A stretch of 64,000 nucleotides of DNA from Actinospineispora acaciae DSM 45401. GTDB taxonomy: Bacteria > Actinomycetota > Actinomycetes > Mycobacteriales > Pseudonocardiaceae. Below, piece after piece: positions 50,565-57,777 of this stretch. Under the pieces are notes generated by a model. It was not told the DNA's origin. It saw nothing but the letters and a program-made list of their open reading frames with translations, and did not search any database. The number at the start of each line of letters is the position of its first letter. Position 1 is the stretch's first letter. The stretch covers positions 1,370,177 to 1,434,176 of the forward strand of contig NZ_JIAI01000002.1 in assembly GCF_000620785.1 (NCBI RefSeq). Direction: 5' to 3'. The translations under genes were made by a program, and so were the position numbers.

Positions 50565-51614
50565 ATGAGCCCCATGCCTGGCGACGATCCCTATCCCGGA
50601 CGGCCCCGGCTGGTCGCGCTCGACGTGGTGCGCGGGTTCGCGCTGTGCGGTGTCCTGGTGGCCAACGTCGCGCCGATCGCCAACGTCGACCCCGCCGCGG
50701 TGGTGTCCGCCGCGCGGCCTCCGGGAGGCGCGCTCGACTGGATGCAGCTGTTTGTCGCGCTGCGTTTCTTCCCGATCTTCTCGCTGCTGTTCGGCATCGG
50801 GTTCTCGCTGCTGCTGACCTCCGCCACACACCGCTGCGCCCGCCCCCGGCTGGTTCTGCTGCGGCGGCTGGTGGTGCTGCTGGCGATCGGCCTGGCGCAC
50901 CTGTTCCTGCTGTGGCGGGGCGACATCCTGACCGTCTACGCCGCCGTGGGCCTGCTGGTGCTGCTGCCGTCGACCTGGCTGCCCCGGTGGGTCGTGGCGG
51001 GGCTCGCCGCCGTGCTCCTCACCGCCGCGTTGCTGCTGGACGGTGGCCACTTCGCCATGGTGCCCGGGTTGTTCCTGCTGGGCTCGGCGTTGACCCGCTA
51101 CGGCGTGGTCGCCGGGATCGAGCGGTCCACCCGGGCGCCGGCCGTACTGGGCCTCGTGCTCGCGGCCGGTGCGGCGCCCGTGCTGTGGCTGCAGGCCCAG
51201 TTCGAGCGGTCCGGCGACGTGGACGGCTGGGGGTTCAGGCTCTGCTACCCACTGGCCGGGTTGCTGCTGGCGGGGGTGTACGTGTGCGCCCTGCTGGTGT
51301 TGCTCCGCACGCCGTTGCGGGCCGCCCCTCGGGTGCTCTTCGAGCCACTGGGCCGGATGGCGCTGACCAACTACCTGACCGCCACGGTCTTGGTGTTGGG
51401 GGTCGCGGCGGTACACGGCCACCCGGAGCGCTGGTCGACGACGACGGTGCTGGTGATCGCGGGTGCGATCCTGGCCGTCCAGTGGCTGTGGTCCACCTGC
51501 TGGCTGCGCCACTGTCGCCAGGGTCCGCTGGAGTGGCTGTGGCGGTGGGCCACCTGGGCGCGCCGCCCGCCCCTGCGCCGCGGGCCCGACCACCGCGTGG
51601 CCGTCGCCGGTTAG
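50565..51614 (+). CDS. DUF418-family membrane protein
   Basis: 349 residues with eight to ten membrane helices. [21 protein letters not shown] at the start and [16 protein letters not shown] [15 protein letters not shown] near the end fit the DUF418 family, relatives of acyltransferases. [17 protein letters not shown] is another conserved segment. Function unknown. No partner is visible. Confidence 0.85.
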   Translation: MSPMPGDDPYPGRPRLVALDVVRGFALCGVLVANVAPIANVDPAAVVSAARPPGGALDWMQLFVALRFFPIFSLLFGIGFSLLLTSATHRCARPRLVLLRRLVVLLAIGLAHLFLLWRGDILTVYAAVGLLVLLPSTWLPRWVVAGLAAVLLTAALLLDGGHFAMVPGLFLLGSALTRYGVVAGIERSTRAPAVLGLVLAAGAAPVLWLQAQFERSGDVDGWGFRLCYPLAGLLLAGVYVCALLVLLRTPLRAAPRVLFEPLGRMALTNYLTATVLVLGVAAVHGHPERWSTTTVLVIAGAILAVQWLWSTCWLRHCRQGPLEWLWRWATWARRPPLRRGPDHRVAVAG

Positions 51615-51668
51615 GCGGGCGCTTCGGGTCTTCCTTACTTCCCGCATACGGAATCTCCGTAAAAGGTA

Positions 51669-51697
51669 TTGACGTGTCCGCCCATTTCCCGGACTAT
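51669..51697 (+). promoter_or_regulatory. Promoter for the 39-codon ORF and tRNA array leader
   Basis: TTGACG (51669-51674), 17-bp spacer and GACTAT (51692-51697). A ribosome site (GAGGAGGAA) follows before GTG 51724. A second -10-like TATGAA is nearby. Confidence 0.5.
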
Positions 51698-51723
51698 GAA
51701 GATGTTCTACTGAGGAGGAAGTC

Positions 51724-51843
51724 GTGACGGGCACGTTGACGGGTTGGTCGCAGCGCCACCATTTCGGCGCGGCGAGCGATGTCGCGAGCATGACCGAACG
51801 GCAAGGGCAGGAGCTGCTCTGCAGCTCAGGCTCCCCGCCATGA
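51724..51843 (+). CDS. 39-codon ORF upstream of the tRNA array
   Basis: GTG 51724 with a near-consensus ribosome site (GAGGAGG). The product (starting VTGTLTGWSQRHHFGAASD and ending ELLCSSGSPP) matches nothing I know. Its stop is inside the first of two stable hairpins and the second is followed by a T-rich run. It could be a real small protein, a leader peptide for attenuation of the array, or a coincidental ORF in a small RNA. Confidence 0.5.
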   Translation: MTGTLTGWSQRHHFGAASDVASMTERQGQELLCSSGSPP

Positions 51844-51906
51844 CGTAGACGAGCGTCATGCCTGGGAGCCGCCCATCGGGAGACCGATCGGGCGGCTTTC
51901 TATTTC
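51829..51906 (+). terminator. Tandem hairpins and intrinsic terminator before the tRNA array
   Basis: Hairpin 1: GGCTCCC (51829-51835) pairs with GGGAGCC (51864-51870) and inside it CATGACG (51839-51845) with CGTCATG (51854-51860). Hairpin 2: AGCCGCCCATCGG (51867-51879), GAGA loop, CCGATCGGGCGGCT (51884-51897), then TTCTATTT. The two overlap by four bases (AGCC), so they compete, as in attenuators. It ends 25 bp before the first tRNA. Confidence 0.7.
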
Positions 51907-51930
51907 GGCATGCTCAAGAAATTCCGAACT

Positions 51931-51999
51931 GTCGGCGAGCAATGGACGCGGAACGGTCTCCAAAACCGTTTCCCGGGGGTTCGAATCCTCCCGCCGGCG
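51931..51999 (+). tRNA. tRNA-Trp (CCA)
   Basis: First array member. Acceptor GTCGGCG/CGCCGGC (one G-U), anticodon loop CTCCAAA between ACGGT and ACCGT, T-arm GGGGG-TTCGAAT-CCTCC. The D-arm is very short (about 12 nt). No encoded CCA. Confidence 0.8.
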
Positions 52000-52023
52000 C
52001 GCTCGGCCACGCACCGAACCGCG

Positions 52024-52077
52024 GTGCGGGTCAGCCGTCCATTGACAACTCCACAGCGGAGCAGACAATGCCCGCAC
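52024..52077 (+). other. Degenerate tRNA-like hairpin in the array
   Basis: GTGCGGG (52024-52030) and CCCGCAC (52071-52077) give a perfect 7-bp acceptor-like stem, but the 40 nt between contain no T-arm GTTCGA box. It may be a broken tRNA or another structured RNA. Confidence 0.4.
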
Positions 52078-52136
52078 GACGTGACGGACCGCGTTCACCG
52101 CGCCGAGGTCCGCCGGAGGCGGGCATGCCGGCCGCA

Positions 52137-52176
52137 CACCGCCGGGGCACCCGAGGTCGGGTGGGTCCCCGCGGTG
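52137..52176 (+). other. Long hairpin between array tRNAs
   Basis: CACCGC-C-GGGG (52137-52147) pairs with CCCCGCGGTG (52167-52176), continuing into CACCCG-AGGT-CGGGTG (52148-52163) with a 3-nt internal loop. Sixteen pairs in all. Not tRNA-shaped. Confidence 0.6.
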
Positions 52177-52187
52177 GAGCGGACATC

Positions 52188-52260
52188 GGGGTCGTGGTGA
52201 ACTCGGCGGACACGTCGGTCTTCCAAACCGAAGCAGTGGGTTCGATGCCCACCGGCCCCT
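52188..52260 (+). tRNA. tRNA-Gly (TCC)
   Basis: Acceptor GGGGTCG/CGGCCCC, anticodon loop CTTCCAA between TCGGT and ACCGA, T-arm GTGGG-TTCGATG-CCCAC, discriminator T. D-stem of three pairs (GTG/CAC). Confidence 0.85.
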
Positions 52261-52311
52261 CAAACCTGGCCGATGCGGCCGGCGGTCGGGCCGCCGCACC
52301 GCCAGGTTCCT

Positions 52312-52384
52312 GCTCACGTGGCCCGGCGGCAAGGGCACCGCATTGTCGATGCGGCGATCGCGGGTTCGAGTCCCGTCGTGAGCG
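52312..52384 (+). tRNA. tRNA-Asp (GTC)
   Basis: Acceptor GCTCACG/CGTGAGC perfect. Anticodon loop TTGTCGA between CCGCA and TGCGG. T-arm GCGGG-TTCGAGT-CCCGT. Discriminator G, as in tRNA-Asp. Confidence 0.85.
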
Positions 52385-52402
52385 CGAGACCGCCGACGTC
52401 CC

Positions 52403-52477
52403 GGCTGCCAGGCGCTGACGGCGGCGCATTCGGTTGAAACCCGAGGGGGCCAGGTTCGACTCCTGGGGCAGCCACCA
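52403..52477 (+). tRNA. tRNA-Phe (GAA), CCA encoded
   Basis: Acceptor GGCTGCC/GGCAGCC perfect, anticodon loop TTGAAAC between TTCGG and CCGAG, T-arm CCAGG-TTCGACT-CCTGG. Discriminator A followed by genomic CCA (52475-52477). Confidence 0.85.
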
Positions 52478-52487
52478 CGAAACCCGC

Positions 52488-52564
52488 GCGGTTCTAGCCC
52501 AACCGGCAGAGGCAACTGGTTGAGGGCCAGTCCAGTCGGGGTTCGACTCCCCGGAACCGCACCA
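52488..52564 (+). tRNA. tRNA-Leu (GAG), class I-shaped, CCA encoded
   Basis: Acceptor GCGGTTC/GAACCGC, anticodon loop TTGAGGG between ACTGG and CCAGT, T-arm CGGGG-TTCGACT-CCCCG. The variable loop is short, although true tRNA-Leu has a long variable arm, so leucine charging is doubtful. Confidence 0.8.
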
Positions 52565-52565
52565 C

Positions 52566-52641
52566 GCCTCTCGAGCTCAACCGGCAGAGCACCCGTCCAG
52601 TAAACGGGAGGAACTGGGTTCGACTCCCAGGGGAGGCTCCA
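52566..52641 (+). tRNA. tRNA-Thr-like (AGT), CCA encoded
   Basis: Acceptor GCCTCTC/GGGAGGC (one G-U), loop CCAGTAA between CCCGT and ACGGG, T-arm CTGGG-TTCGACT-CCCAG. Position 33 is C instead of T and A34 is unusual for threonine in bacteria. Confidence 0.75.
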
Positions 52642-52690
52642 CCGCCGCCGGCCGTCGGCGCACCCCGCAACTCCCGCCCTCGTGGCCCGG

Positions 52691-52762
52691 TCCCGGTTGG
52701 TGTAGTCGGCAGCACGGCGGACTTTGAATCCACAAGGCCAGGTTCGAGCCCTGGGCCGGGAG
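52691..52762 (+). tRNA. tRNA-Gln (TTG)
   Basis: Acceptor TCCCGGT/GCCGGGA (one G-U), anticodon loop CTTTGAA, T-arm CCAGG-TTCGAGC-CCTGG, discriminator G. The anticodon stem is weak (GCGGA/TCCAC). Confidence 0.8.
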
Positions 52763-52791
52763 CGCACATCCGATACCCGGTACCCCGCCGG

Positions 52792-52867
52792 TGCCCGTTG
52801 GTCCAGCCGGCATGGACACCGCGCTCTGAACGCGGAGACCGAGGTTCGAATCCTCGACGGGCAGCCA
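52792..52867 (+). tRNA. tRNA-Gln (CTG), CCA encoded
   Basis: Acceptor TGCCCGT/ACGGGCA, anticodon loop CTCTGAA between CCGCG and CGCGG, T-arm CGAGG-TTCGAAT-CCTCG, discriminator G then CCA (52865-52867). D-stem GTCC/GGAC. Confidence 0.85.
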
Positions 52868-52876
52868 CCCCACCAC

Positions 52877-52948
52877 GCCCTCGTGGTCCAACGGAGAAGA
52901 CACCGGCCTCCGAAGCCGGAGATGCAGGTTCGACTCCTGCTGGGGGCG
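52877..52948 (+). tRNA. tRNA-Arg (CCG)
   Basis: Acceptor GCCCTCG/TGGGGGC (two G-U), anticodon loop CTCCGAA between CCGGC and GCCGG, T-arm GCAGG-TTCGACT-CCTGC. Confidence 0.82.
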
Positions 52949-52957
52949 CTCGTCCAT

Positions 52958-53030
52958 TCCCTCGAGGTGCAACGGGCTGCACGCCCGGCTGTTAACCGGG
53001 AGGCACCAGGTTCGAGCCCTGGCGAGGGAG
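52958..53030 (+). tRNA. tRNA-Asn (GTT)
   Basis: Acceptor TCCCTCG/CGAGGGA perfect, D-stem GTGC/GCAC, anticodon loop CTGTTAA between CCCGG and CCGGG, T-arm CCAGG-TTCGAGC-CCTGG, discriminator G. Confidence 0.87.
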
Positions 53031-53043
53031 CACATCGAGTCAC

Positions 53044-53112
53044 GGGGGACGCGCCGGTGCGCAGGCCATCCTTGCACGATCGCCGTGGAGGGTTCGACAC
53101 CCTCGTCTTCCA
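53044..53112 (+). tRNA. tRNA-Ala-like (TGC)
   Basis: Acceptor GGGGGAC/GTCTTCC (two G-U). Anticodon loop CTTGCAC on a stem with one mismatch (CCATC/GATCG). D-arm GCGC-CGGT-GCGC with only four loop bases. T-arm GAGGG-TTCGACA-CCCTC. The acceptor lacks the G3-U70 pair expected for alanine. Confidence 0.72.
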
Positions 53113-53118
53113 CATTCC

Positions 53119-53189
53119 GTCCCGTAGCTCAACGGCAGAGCGCCTACCCGACGCGTAGGAGGCCGCGAGGTTCGACCCCCGCCGGGACG
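53119..53189 (+). tRNA. tRNA-Val (GAC)
   Basis: Acceptor GTCCCGT/CCGGGAC with one end mismatch, D-arm GCTC/GAGC, anticodon loop CCGACGC between CCTAC and GTAGG (C33 instead of T33), T-arm CGAGG-TTCGACC-CCCCG with one mismatch. Confidence 0.75.
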
Positions 53190-53192
53190 ACT

Positions 53193-53266
53193 GTGACCGA
53201 GGCCGAAGCAGACGAGGCCCCAGGCTGTGAACCTGGGTCAAGCCGGTGCGAGTCCGGTCGGTCACC
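53193..53266 (+). tRNA. tRNA-His (GTG)
   Basis: Acceptor GTGACCG/CGGTCAC perfect, discriminator C as in bacterial tRNA-His, anticodon loop CTGTGAA between CCAGG and CCTGG, T-arm GCCGG-TGCGAGT-CCGGT with a non-canonical T-loop start. Confidence 0.83.
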
Positions 53267-53270
53267 CCAA

Positions 53271-53340
53271 CGCGCGCGGCACGGCTGCCACCCCGGGACT
53301 CATACCCCTGGGCGGCCTGGTTCGACACCGGGGCGCGCGA
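53271..53340 (+). tRNA. tRNA-Met-like (CAT)
   Basis: Acceptor CGCGCGC/GCGCGCG, D-arm GGCA-CGGC-TGCC with a four-base loop, anticodon loop CTCATAC with a mismatched closing pair, T-arm CCTGG-TTCGACA-CCGGG. Could also read as Ile2 if C34 were modified. Confidence 0.72.
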
Positions 53341-53345
53341 CCCCC

Positions 53346-53416
53346 GGCCCACGTCACGACGGTCGTGTGGCGGCCCGCAAAGCCGTTGGTACCGGGTTCG
53401 ACTCCCGGGTGGGTCT
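53346..53416 (+). tRNA. tRNA-Cys (GCA)
   Basis: Acceptor GGCCCAC/GTGGGTC, D-arm CACGA-CGG-TCGTG with a three-base loop, anticodon loop CCGCAAA (C33), T-arm CCGGG-TTCGACT-CCCGG, discriminator T (U73 is the cysteine identity base). Last array member. Confidence 0.8.
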
Positions 53417-53476
53417 CGCATCGTCTGCTCCGCCGTGGAGCCGCACCGACAAGGAGCGACAAGGCGGGAGCCGGCG

Positions 53477-54704
53477 ATGCTGGAGGCGCTGGTCGTCCAC
53501 AAGGCGCTGCGGGTGCCCGCGAGCGACGGCCCGGCCGGGGACGGCGCGGCGGTCGCCCGGCAGCTCGACGCCGCGCTGCTGCAGGTCGGGTTCAGCGCCT
53601 CCGGCGAGCTGCTCGCGCACGTCGCGGGGCTCGAGCCCGGGGCGGCGATGGACCTCGCGGCGGGTGCGGTGCGCGCGGTCCGCGAGCTGGTCGGCGACCG
53701 GGTGTCCGGCCGGGTGCTGTGCTCGGTCCGCGAGCACCTGACCAACCGTGCCGAGCCCGACGCCGCGCGGGTGTTCGTCAACCGCAACCGCCGGGCCTGG
53801 ACGACCGCCGACCGGCGCCCGCCGCTGGACCCGGCGGCGGTGGCCAAGGCCGTCGGCGTGCTGGACGGCGAGCTGGCGCGGCGGCTGCCGGCGCACCAGC
53901 GGCTGGTCGTCGACCCCTCGGCGCTGGACCTGGCGCTGCCGCTGTCCGGAACGGCCGGCGAGGGCGGGTTTGCGGTCATGCCCCGCGGCTCGCGCACCCG
54001 CGTCGACGGGGAGCTGCCGCGGTTCTTCACCCACTGGCGGCAGGCCGCGCGGCGCACCGACTTTCGACCTGTCCGCGCTGCTGCTCGACGACTTCGGCTA
54101 CGCCGGCCACATGTCCTGGACGAACCACCACGCCGACGGCGCCTACTACTCCGGCGACATCACCGACGCTGCCGACGGCGCGACCGAGTTCATCGACGTG
54201 CCGCTGGCCGACGTGACGGCCACCCACGTGGTGCCGCAGGTGAACATCTACGCCGGCGAGGGCTTCGACCAGGCCGCCGAGTCGATGTCCGGGTTCATGA
54301 CCCGCGAGCACCACCAGCAGGGCATGCCGTTCGAGCCGGCCACCGTCCGGTCCCGCTCGGCCATGCGCGGAACGGGACGGGTCGCGCTGCCGGTCGTGTT
54401 CAGCCGAGGGGCCGACGGCGCGTGGACGGCGACGTGGCTGCACCTCTACCCGCGAGGGATCAGGTGGGCCAACCGCACGGAGGCCAACCGCACCGGCACC
54501 GCCACGCTGGTCCGGGCGATCGTCCGGCGCCGGCACCTGACGGTCGCCTACCTGGTCGAGCTGATGCGCGAGTACACCCCGTACACGCCCGACCTGGCGC
54601 CGGCCGAGCCCGTCACGTTCATCGGGATCGAACGCCCCGACGGACTCCCGGAAGGCTCGGAGGTGATCACCCTGGACCGGCTCAACCAGCTCGTCCCGGA
54701 CTGA
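53477..54704 (+). pseudogene. MXAN_6230/SCO0854-family gene with a +1 frameshift
   Basis: From ATG 53477 about 195 residues read in one frame (DRRPPLDPAAVAKAVGVLDGELARRLPAH, PRFFTHWRQAARRTD). At GACTTTCGACC (54059-54069) one T too many shifts the frame; from 54063 the other frame continues without loss (FDLSALLLDDFGYAGHMSW, SGDITDAADGATEFIDVPL, NRTGTATLVRAIV) to the stop at 54704. The combined ~408 residues match MXAN_6230/SCO0854-family proteins (TerD-related fold at the C-terminus; the usual N-terminal RING-like part is absent). It directly follows the tRNA array. The shift may be real, programmed or a sequencing error. Confidence 0.75.
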
Positions 54705-54734
54705 CCGGGCCGATACCATGCCGATGGAGGCCAT

Positions 54735-54795
54735 GAGGGCGCTTCCTTATGACGGGGCTTCGGCCCCGCTCTTCACGGAAAGATCTAGCGCCCTC
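54735..54795 (+). ncRNA. Structured RNA candidate upstream of the DUF72 gene
   Basis: GAGGGCGCT (54735-54743) pairs perfectly with AGCGCCCTC (54787-54795). Inside, CGGGGC-TTCG-GCCCCG (54753-54768) is a perfect stem with a UUCG loop, and TCC/GGA flank it. Could be a regulatory leader for the DUF72 gene or a terminator for the upstream gene. Confidence 0.5.
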
Positions 54796-54854
54796 CTTCT
54801 CCTCCAACGGTGTCCGGTAGAAACTCTCACTCACGATCCAGGGGAGTCGACGAC

Positions 54855-55706
54855 GTGGCACGCCTTCATGTCGGCTGCGCGATGTGGACCCACAAGGCGT
54901 GGCCAGGGCGGTTCCTGCCGCGGTCGCTGCCGGTCCAGGAGCGCCTGCGCGCCTACGCCGGTTGGTGCAACGCGGTCGAAGGCAACACCACGTTCTACGC
55001 CACTCCCGCGCGGAACACCGTCGTGACGTGGGCGCGGCAGACGGGCCCCGGCTTCCGGTTCGTGGTCAAGCTGCCCAAGGTCGTCACGCACGAGCGCCGG
55101 TTCGTCGGGGTCGAGGCCGAGATGCGGGCGTTCCTGGACGCGATCGAACCCCTCGGCGAACGGGCGGTCCTGTGGACCCAGTTGCCCGGCTCGTTCGGTC
55201 CTTCGGACGTCGACGCCCTCGGCCGGTTCCTGCGCCGGCTCCCCGCCGACCGCCGGCGCGCCGTGGAGGTGCGTCACCCCGGGTTCTTCACCGACGCCGG
55301 CTCGACGTCGCTGCTGGAGAGGTCGCTCGCCGGCGCGGGCGCGGAGTGGGTGCCGTTCGACACCACAGTGTTCTTCCAGCGCCCACCGACCAGCGAGGCA
55401 GAGCAGGACGCCTGGGCCAAGAAGCCGAGGCTGCCGAGGCGGACGCGGGCACTGACCGACCAGCCGATCGTCCGGTACCTGGGCCGGGACTCGGTCGAGG
55501 AGACGGTCGAGGGGTGGCGGCCGTGGACCGAGGTGGTCGCCGGGTGGCTGCGCGAGGGCCGGGCACCGACCGTCTTCCTGCACACCCCCGACAACGACGA
55601 CGCGCCGGCGCTCGCCCGCCGGTTCCACGACGACGTGCGAGCGCTGGTGCCCGGCCTCGACCCACTGCCCGAGCCGGAGCCGGTCGAGCCCGCGACCCTG
55701 TTCTGA
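54855..55706 (+). CDS. DUF72-family protein
   Basis: 283 residues from GTG 54855 (AGGGGAG upstream). HVGCAMWTHKAWPGRFLP, NAVEGNTTFYATP, RFVVKLPKVVTHERRF and VEVRHPGFFT match the TIM-barrel DUF72 family, whose function is unknown. A late HTPDNDDAPALARRF is conserved. Single gene downstream of the structured element. Confidence 0.88.
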   Translation: MARLHVGCAMWTHKAWPGRFLPRSLPVQERLRAYAGWCNAVEGNTTFYATPARNTVVTWARQTGPGFRFVVKLPKVVTHERRFVGVEAEMRAFLDAIEPLGERAVLWTQLPGSFGPSDVDALGRFLRRLPADRRRAVEVRHPGFFTDAGSTSLLERSLAGAGAEWVPFDTTVFFQRPPTSEAEQDAWAKKPRLPRRTRALTDQPIVRYLGRDSVEETVEGWRPWTEVVAGWLREGRAPTVFLHTPDNDDAPALARRFHDDVRALVPGLDPLPEPEPVEPATLF

Positions 55707-55710
55707 CCCT

Positions 55711-55929
55711 TCACGGGGCGAGGCGTGACCACCTGTGCAGGCCCGGATCGAGCAGGCGCCGCAGTTCGGCGTCGGGCGCCCAGACGAGCGTTTCGAGCAG
55801 CAGGGCGTCGAAGTGCGCCGTGCGGCCGGTCTTGTTGTCGGTGACGCGGAGCCTGGTGGCGTTGCCGTCGTGGTCGAGCGAAACGGTGACGGAGGCGAAC
55901 TCGTTCTCGATGAGCTGATCCGGGTCCAT
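55711..55929 (-). CDS. Small hypothetical protein of the dioxygenase operon
   Basis: 72 residues, acidic, with a strand-rich middle (FASVTVSLDHDGNATRLRVTDNKTG) and a hydrophobic-aromatic C-terminus (ALLLETLVWAPDAELRRLLDPG). It starts 18 bp after the dioxygenase beta subunit stop and is probably co-transcribed. No known domain. Confidence 0.65.
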   Translation of the reverse strand: MDPDQLIENEFASVTVSLDHDGNATRLRVTDNKTGRTAHFDALLLETLVWAPDAELRRLLDPGLHRWSRLAP

Positions 55930-55947
55930 GTCGATCTCGTGCCCGGG

Positions 55948-56433
55948 TCAGATCAGGAAGGACAGCGTCGGGATGGGTTGGTCGCGGTTGACCAGCATGA
56001 CGACCTTCCGGGACATGCGGATGACGCCGTCGACGCGGGTCAGGGTGTGCTCGACGGTTCCGGCCCATGTCGTGAGGCCTCGGCTACGGGACTCCATGGC
56101 GATGAAGGTGGCCCGGGTGTCGGTGCCGCGTTCGCCGTCGCGCGTGACTTCGACGTTGGAGATGAGGCGGGCGACCCTGCTGGCCGGGTCCTGGGAATGT
56201 CGCTTGCCGGTCTTGAGCTGTGCGACGCGCAGGGCGATGCGGGAGCGATGGTCGTAGATGACCGAGATGTACCGGTCCGGGTCGGCGGCGGACTCGGGGC
56301 CCGCCGGCACCCAGTACAGGGCGTCATCGGTCCAGAGCGCCTCCCAGTCGTCGTAGCGATGGCCGTCGGCCAGGCGGGCCTCGGCGTGGAGGAACCGCTC
56401 GGCCTCGTCGCGGGTGATCCGGGCGGCGCTCAT
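55948..56433 (-). CDS. Aromatic-ring-hydroxylating dioxygenase beta subunit
   Basis: 161 residues. AERFLHAEARLADGHRYDDWEALWTDDALYWVPAGPE and RISVIYDHRSRIALRVAQL are typical of the small, non-catalytic subunits that form alpha3beta3 hexamers with Rieske oxygenases. ATG 56433 overlaps the alpha subunit stop by four bases. Confidence 0.88.
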   Translation of the reverse strand: MSAARITRDEAERFLHAEARLADGHRYDDWEALWTDDALYWVPAGPESAADPDRYISVIYDHRSRIALRVAQLKTGKRHSQDPASRVARLISNVEVTRDGERGTDTRATFIAMESRSRGLTTWAGTVEHTLTRVDGVIRMSRKVVMLVNRDQPIPTLSFLI

Positions 56434-57704
56434 GGCGTACCTCCTTCGGTCATCAGGTGCCTGATGTGACGCCAGATCCCGCGCTGGGTGGTCTCGTCCG
56501 TCACCGCCCCGGCGAGGTGGCCGTCCTCGTCGATGCGCTCGCGGTGCAGGCCCCGCCTGAGCGCCAGCCACTCCGGCGCCCGGCTCGCCACCCCCCGCTG
56601 GTTGCGTTCGTACATCTCCGAGTCGTCGGCGAGCAGCAGGCCGGCCGGGCCGACCGAACCGCTGACCTGGTGGAGCAGGCGCCGGTTCAGGTCGGGGGCT
56701 CCCTTGAACCGCAGTGGCGTGACGTGCTGGACGGTTCGGTCGACCGCGGTGGGCTGGATGACGAACACCTGGATCTCGGCGATGAACAGGTTCGGGAAGA
56801 TCATCACGTGTGGTGAGCCGTCGACCATGATCTCGCGGGCCGCGGTGTCGCCGTGCAGCTCCCGCATCGACCGGGCGTAGTCCGGCAGCCGGTCCTCGGT
56901 GGTGCCGAACCAGCCCAACGGCAGGTCGTCGGCCCGGAACTGCGGGCGGAGGTCGTGCTCGGTGTGGCCGCCGCCGAGATCGCGGGCGGCCGCCAGGGAC
57001 TTCTCGCTGTACATGGCGGCGACGTGGCTCTGGCCCACCTCGAAGATCGAGGCATGCACGAACTGCGGGTGGTAGCCGTCCGTTTCGTTCTCGACCAGCA
57101 TCTTCCAGTTGGCCGCGACCTCGTGGCGGAGCCAGCCGGCGGTGAGCTCCACCTCGCCCTCGGGGGACAGGCGGGCGAGCCGGTCGAGGGCGTCGGCGGC
57201 GGCGCCGAGGTGCTCACGCAGGCTCGGACCCTCGGCGGCGAAGCTGCCGAAGACGAACCCTCGGTAGGAGTCGACCCGGGGCAGGCGCGCGAGGCCGAGT
57301 GACGCCTTGGCCTCGTTGCCGTCGTAGCCCTGCCGGAAGGGGTAGCCGAGCAGCGCTCCGTCGGTGCCGAACGTCCAGCCGTGGTACTGGCAGCGCAGCG
57401 CGCCCGAGTTGCCGCGCGCGGCTTCGCAGATCTGGTTGGCGCGGTGGCTGCACCGGTTCAGCAGCAGGTGGACGGTGCCCTGCCGGTCCCGGGTCATGAT
57501 GATCGACTGCGGTCCGATGCACTTGACCACGTAGTCGTTCGGTTGCGGGAGCTCGCTCTCGTGCCCGACGTAGACCCAGGTCCGGTACCAGATGCGTTCG
57601 AGCTCGTCGGCGAACACGCGCGGGTCGGTGTACAGGGACCCGTGAACTCGGTCGGCGCCGATCAGGCGCGCGTAGTCGGGACCGTCGACAGCGCGGGCAG
57701 TCAT
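56430..57704 (-). CDS. Aromatic-ring-hydroxylating dioxygenase alpha subunit (Rieske oxygenase)
   Basis: 424 residues. The Rieske cluster ligands are Cys85-x-His87 and Cys105-x2-His108 (RCSHRAN, CQYHGW). The mononuclear iron site follows in NETDGYHPQFVHASIF. It adds dioxygen across an aromatic or CoA-linked ring with electrons from a reductase that is not in this window. Operon with the beta subunit and the small protein; a TetR operator lies just upstream of its start. Confidence 0.92.
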   Translation of the reverse strand: MTARAVDGPDYARLIGADRVHGSLYTDPRVFADELERIWYRTWVYVGHESELPQPNDYVVKCIGPQSIIMTRDRQGTVHLLLNRCSHRANQICEAARGNSGALRCQYHGWTFGTDGALLGYPFRQGYDGNEAKASLGLARLPRVDSYRGFVFGSFAAEGPSLREHLGAAADALDRLARLSPEGEVELTAGWLRHEVAANWKMLVENETDGYHPQFVHASIFEVGQSHVAAMYSEKSLAAARDLGGGHTEHDLRPQFRADDLPLGWFGTTEDRLPDYARSMRELHGDTAAREIMVDGSPHVMIFPNLFIAEIQVFVIQPTAVDRTVQHVTPLRFKGAPDLNRRLLHQVSGSVGPAGLLLADDSEMYERNQRGVASRAPEWLALRRGLHRERIDEDGHLAGAVTDETTQRGIWRHIRHLMTEGGTP

Positions 57705-57716
57705 GACCAGACCGTA

Positions 57717-57734
57717 CCGAACGATCGGTTGATT
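57717..57734. promoter_or_regulatory. TetR operator of the dioxygenase operon
   Basis: CCGAACGATCGGTTGATT, 13-30 bp upstream of the alpha subunit start at 57704. It matches 17 of 18 bases of the site at 58603 before the CoA-ligase operon, so one regulator (the adjacent TetR at 57861) can act on both. Confidence 0.75.
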
Positions 57735-57777
57735 TCAAGTCGCAACGGCCGGTCGGGTGCGCACGATCGGTACGACC

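Noticed and set aside
51724..51843. 39-codon ORF as a lanthipeptide or lasso precursor.
   Set aside because: No leader motif that I recognise and no modification, cleavage or export genes beside it. Leader peptide or unknown small protein is kept open.
51931..53416. CRISPR-like regular spacing of a short GGTTCGAnnCC repeat.
   Set aside because: The repeat is the T-arm of each tRNA and the rest folds as tRNA. No cas genes are near.
51856..54057. A 733-residue minus-strand frame and several plus-strand frames across the tRNA array.
   Set aside because: They read through tRNA T-arms (hence repeating Arg-Gly-Ser motifs). The tRNA structures explain the sequence.
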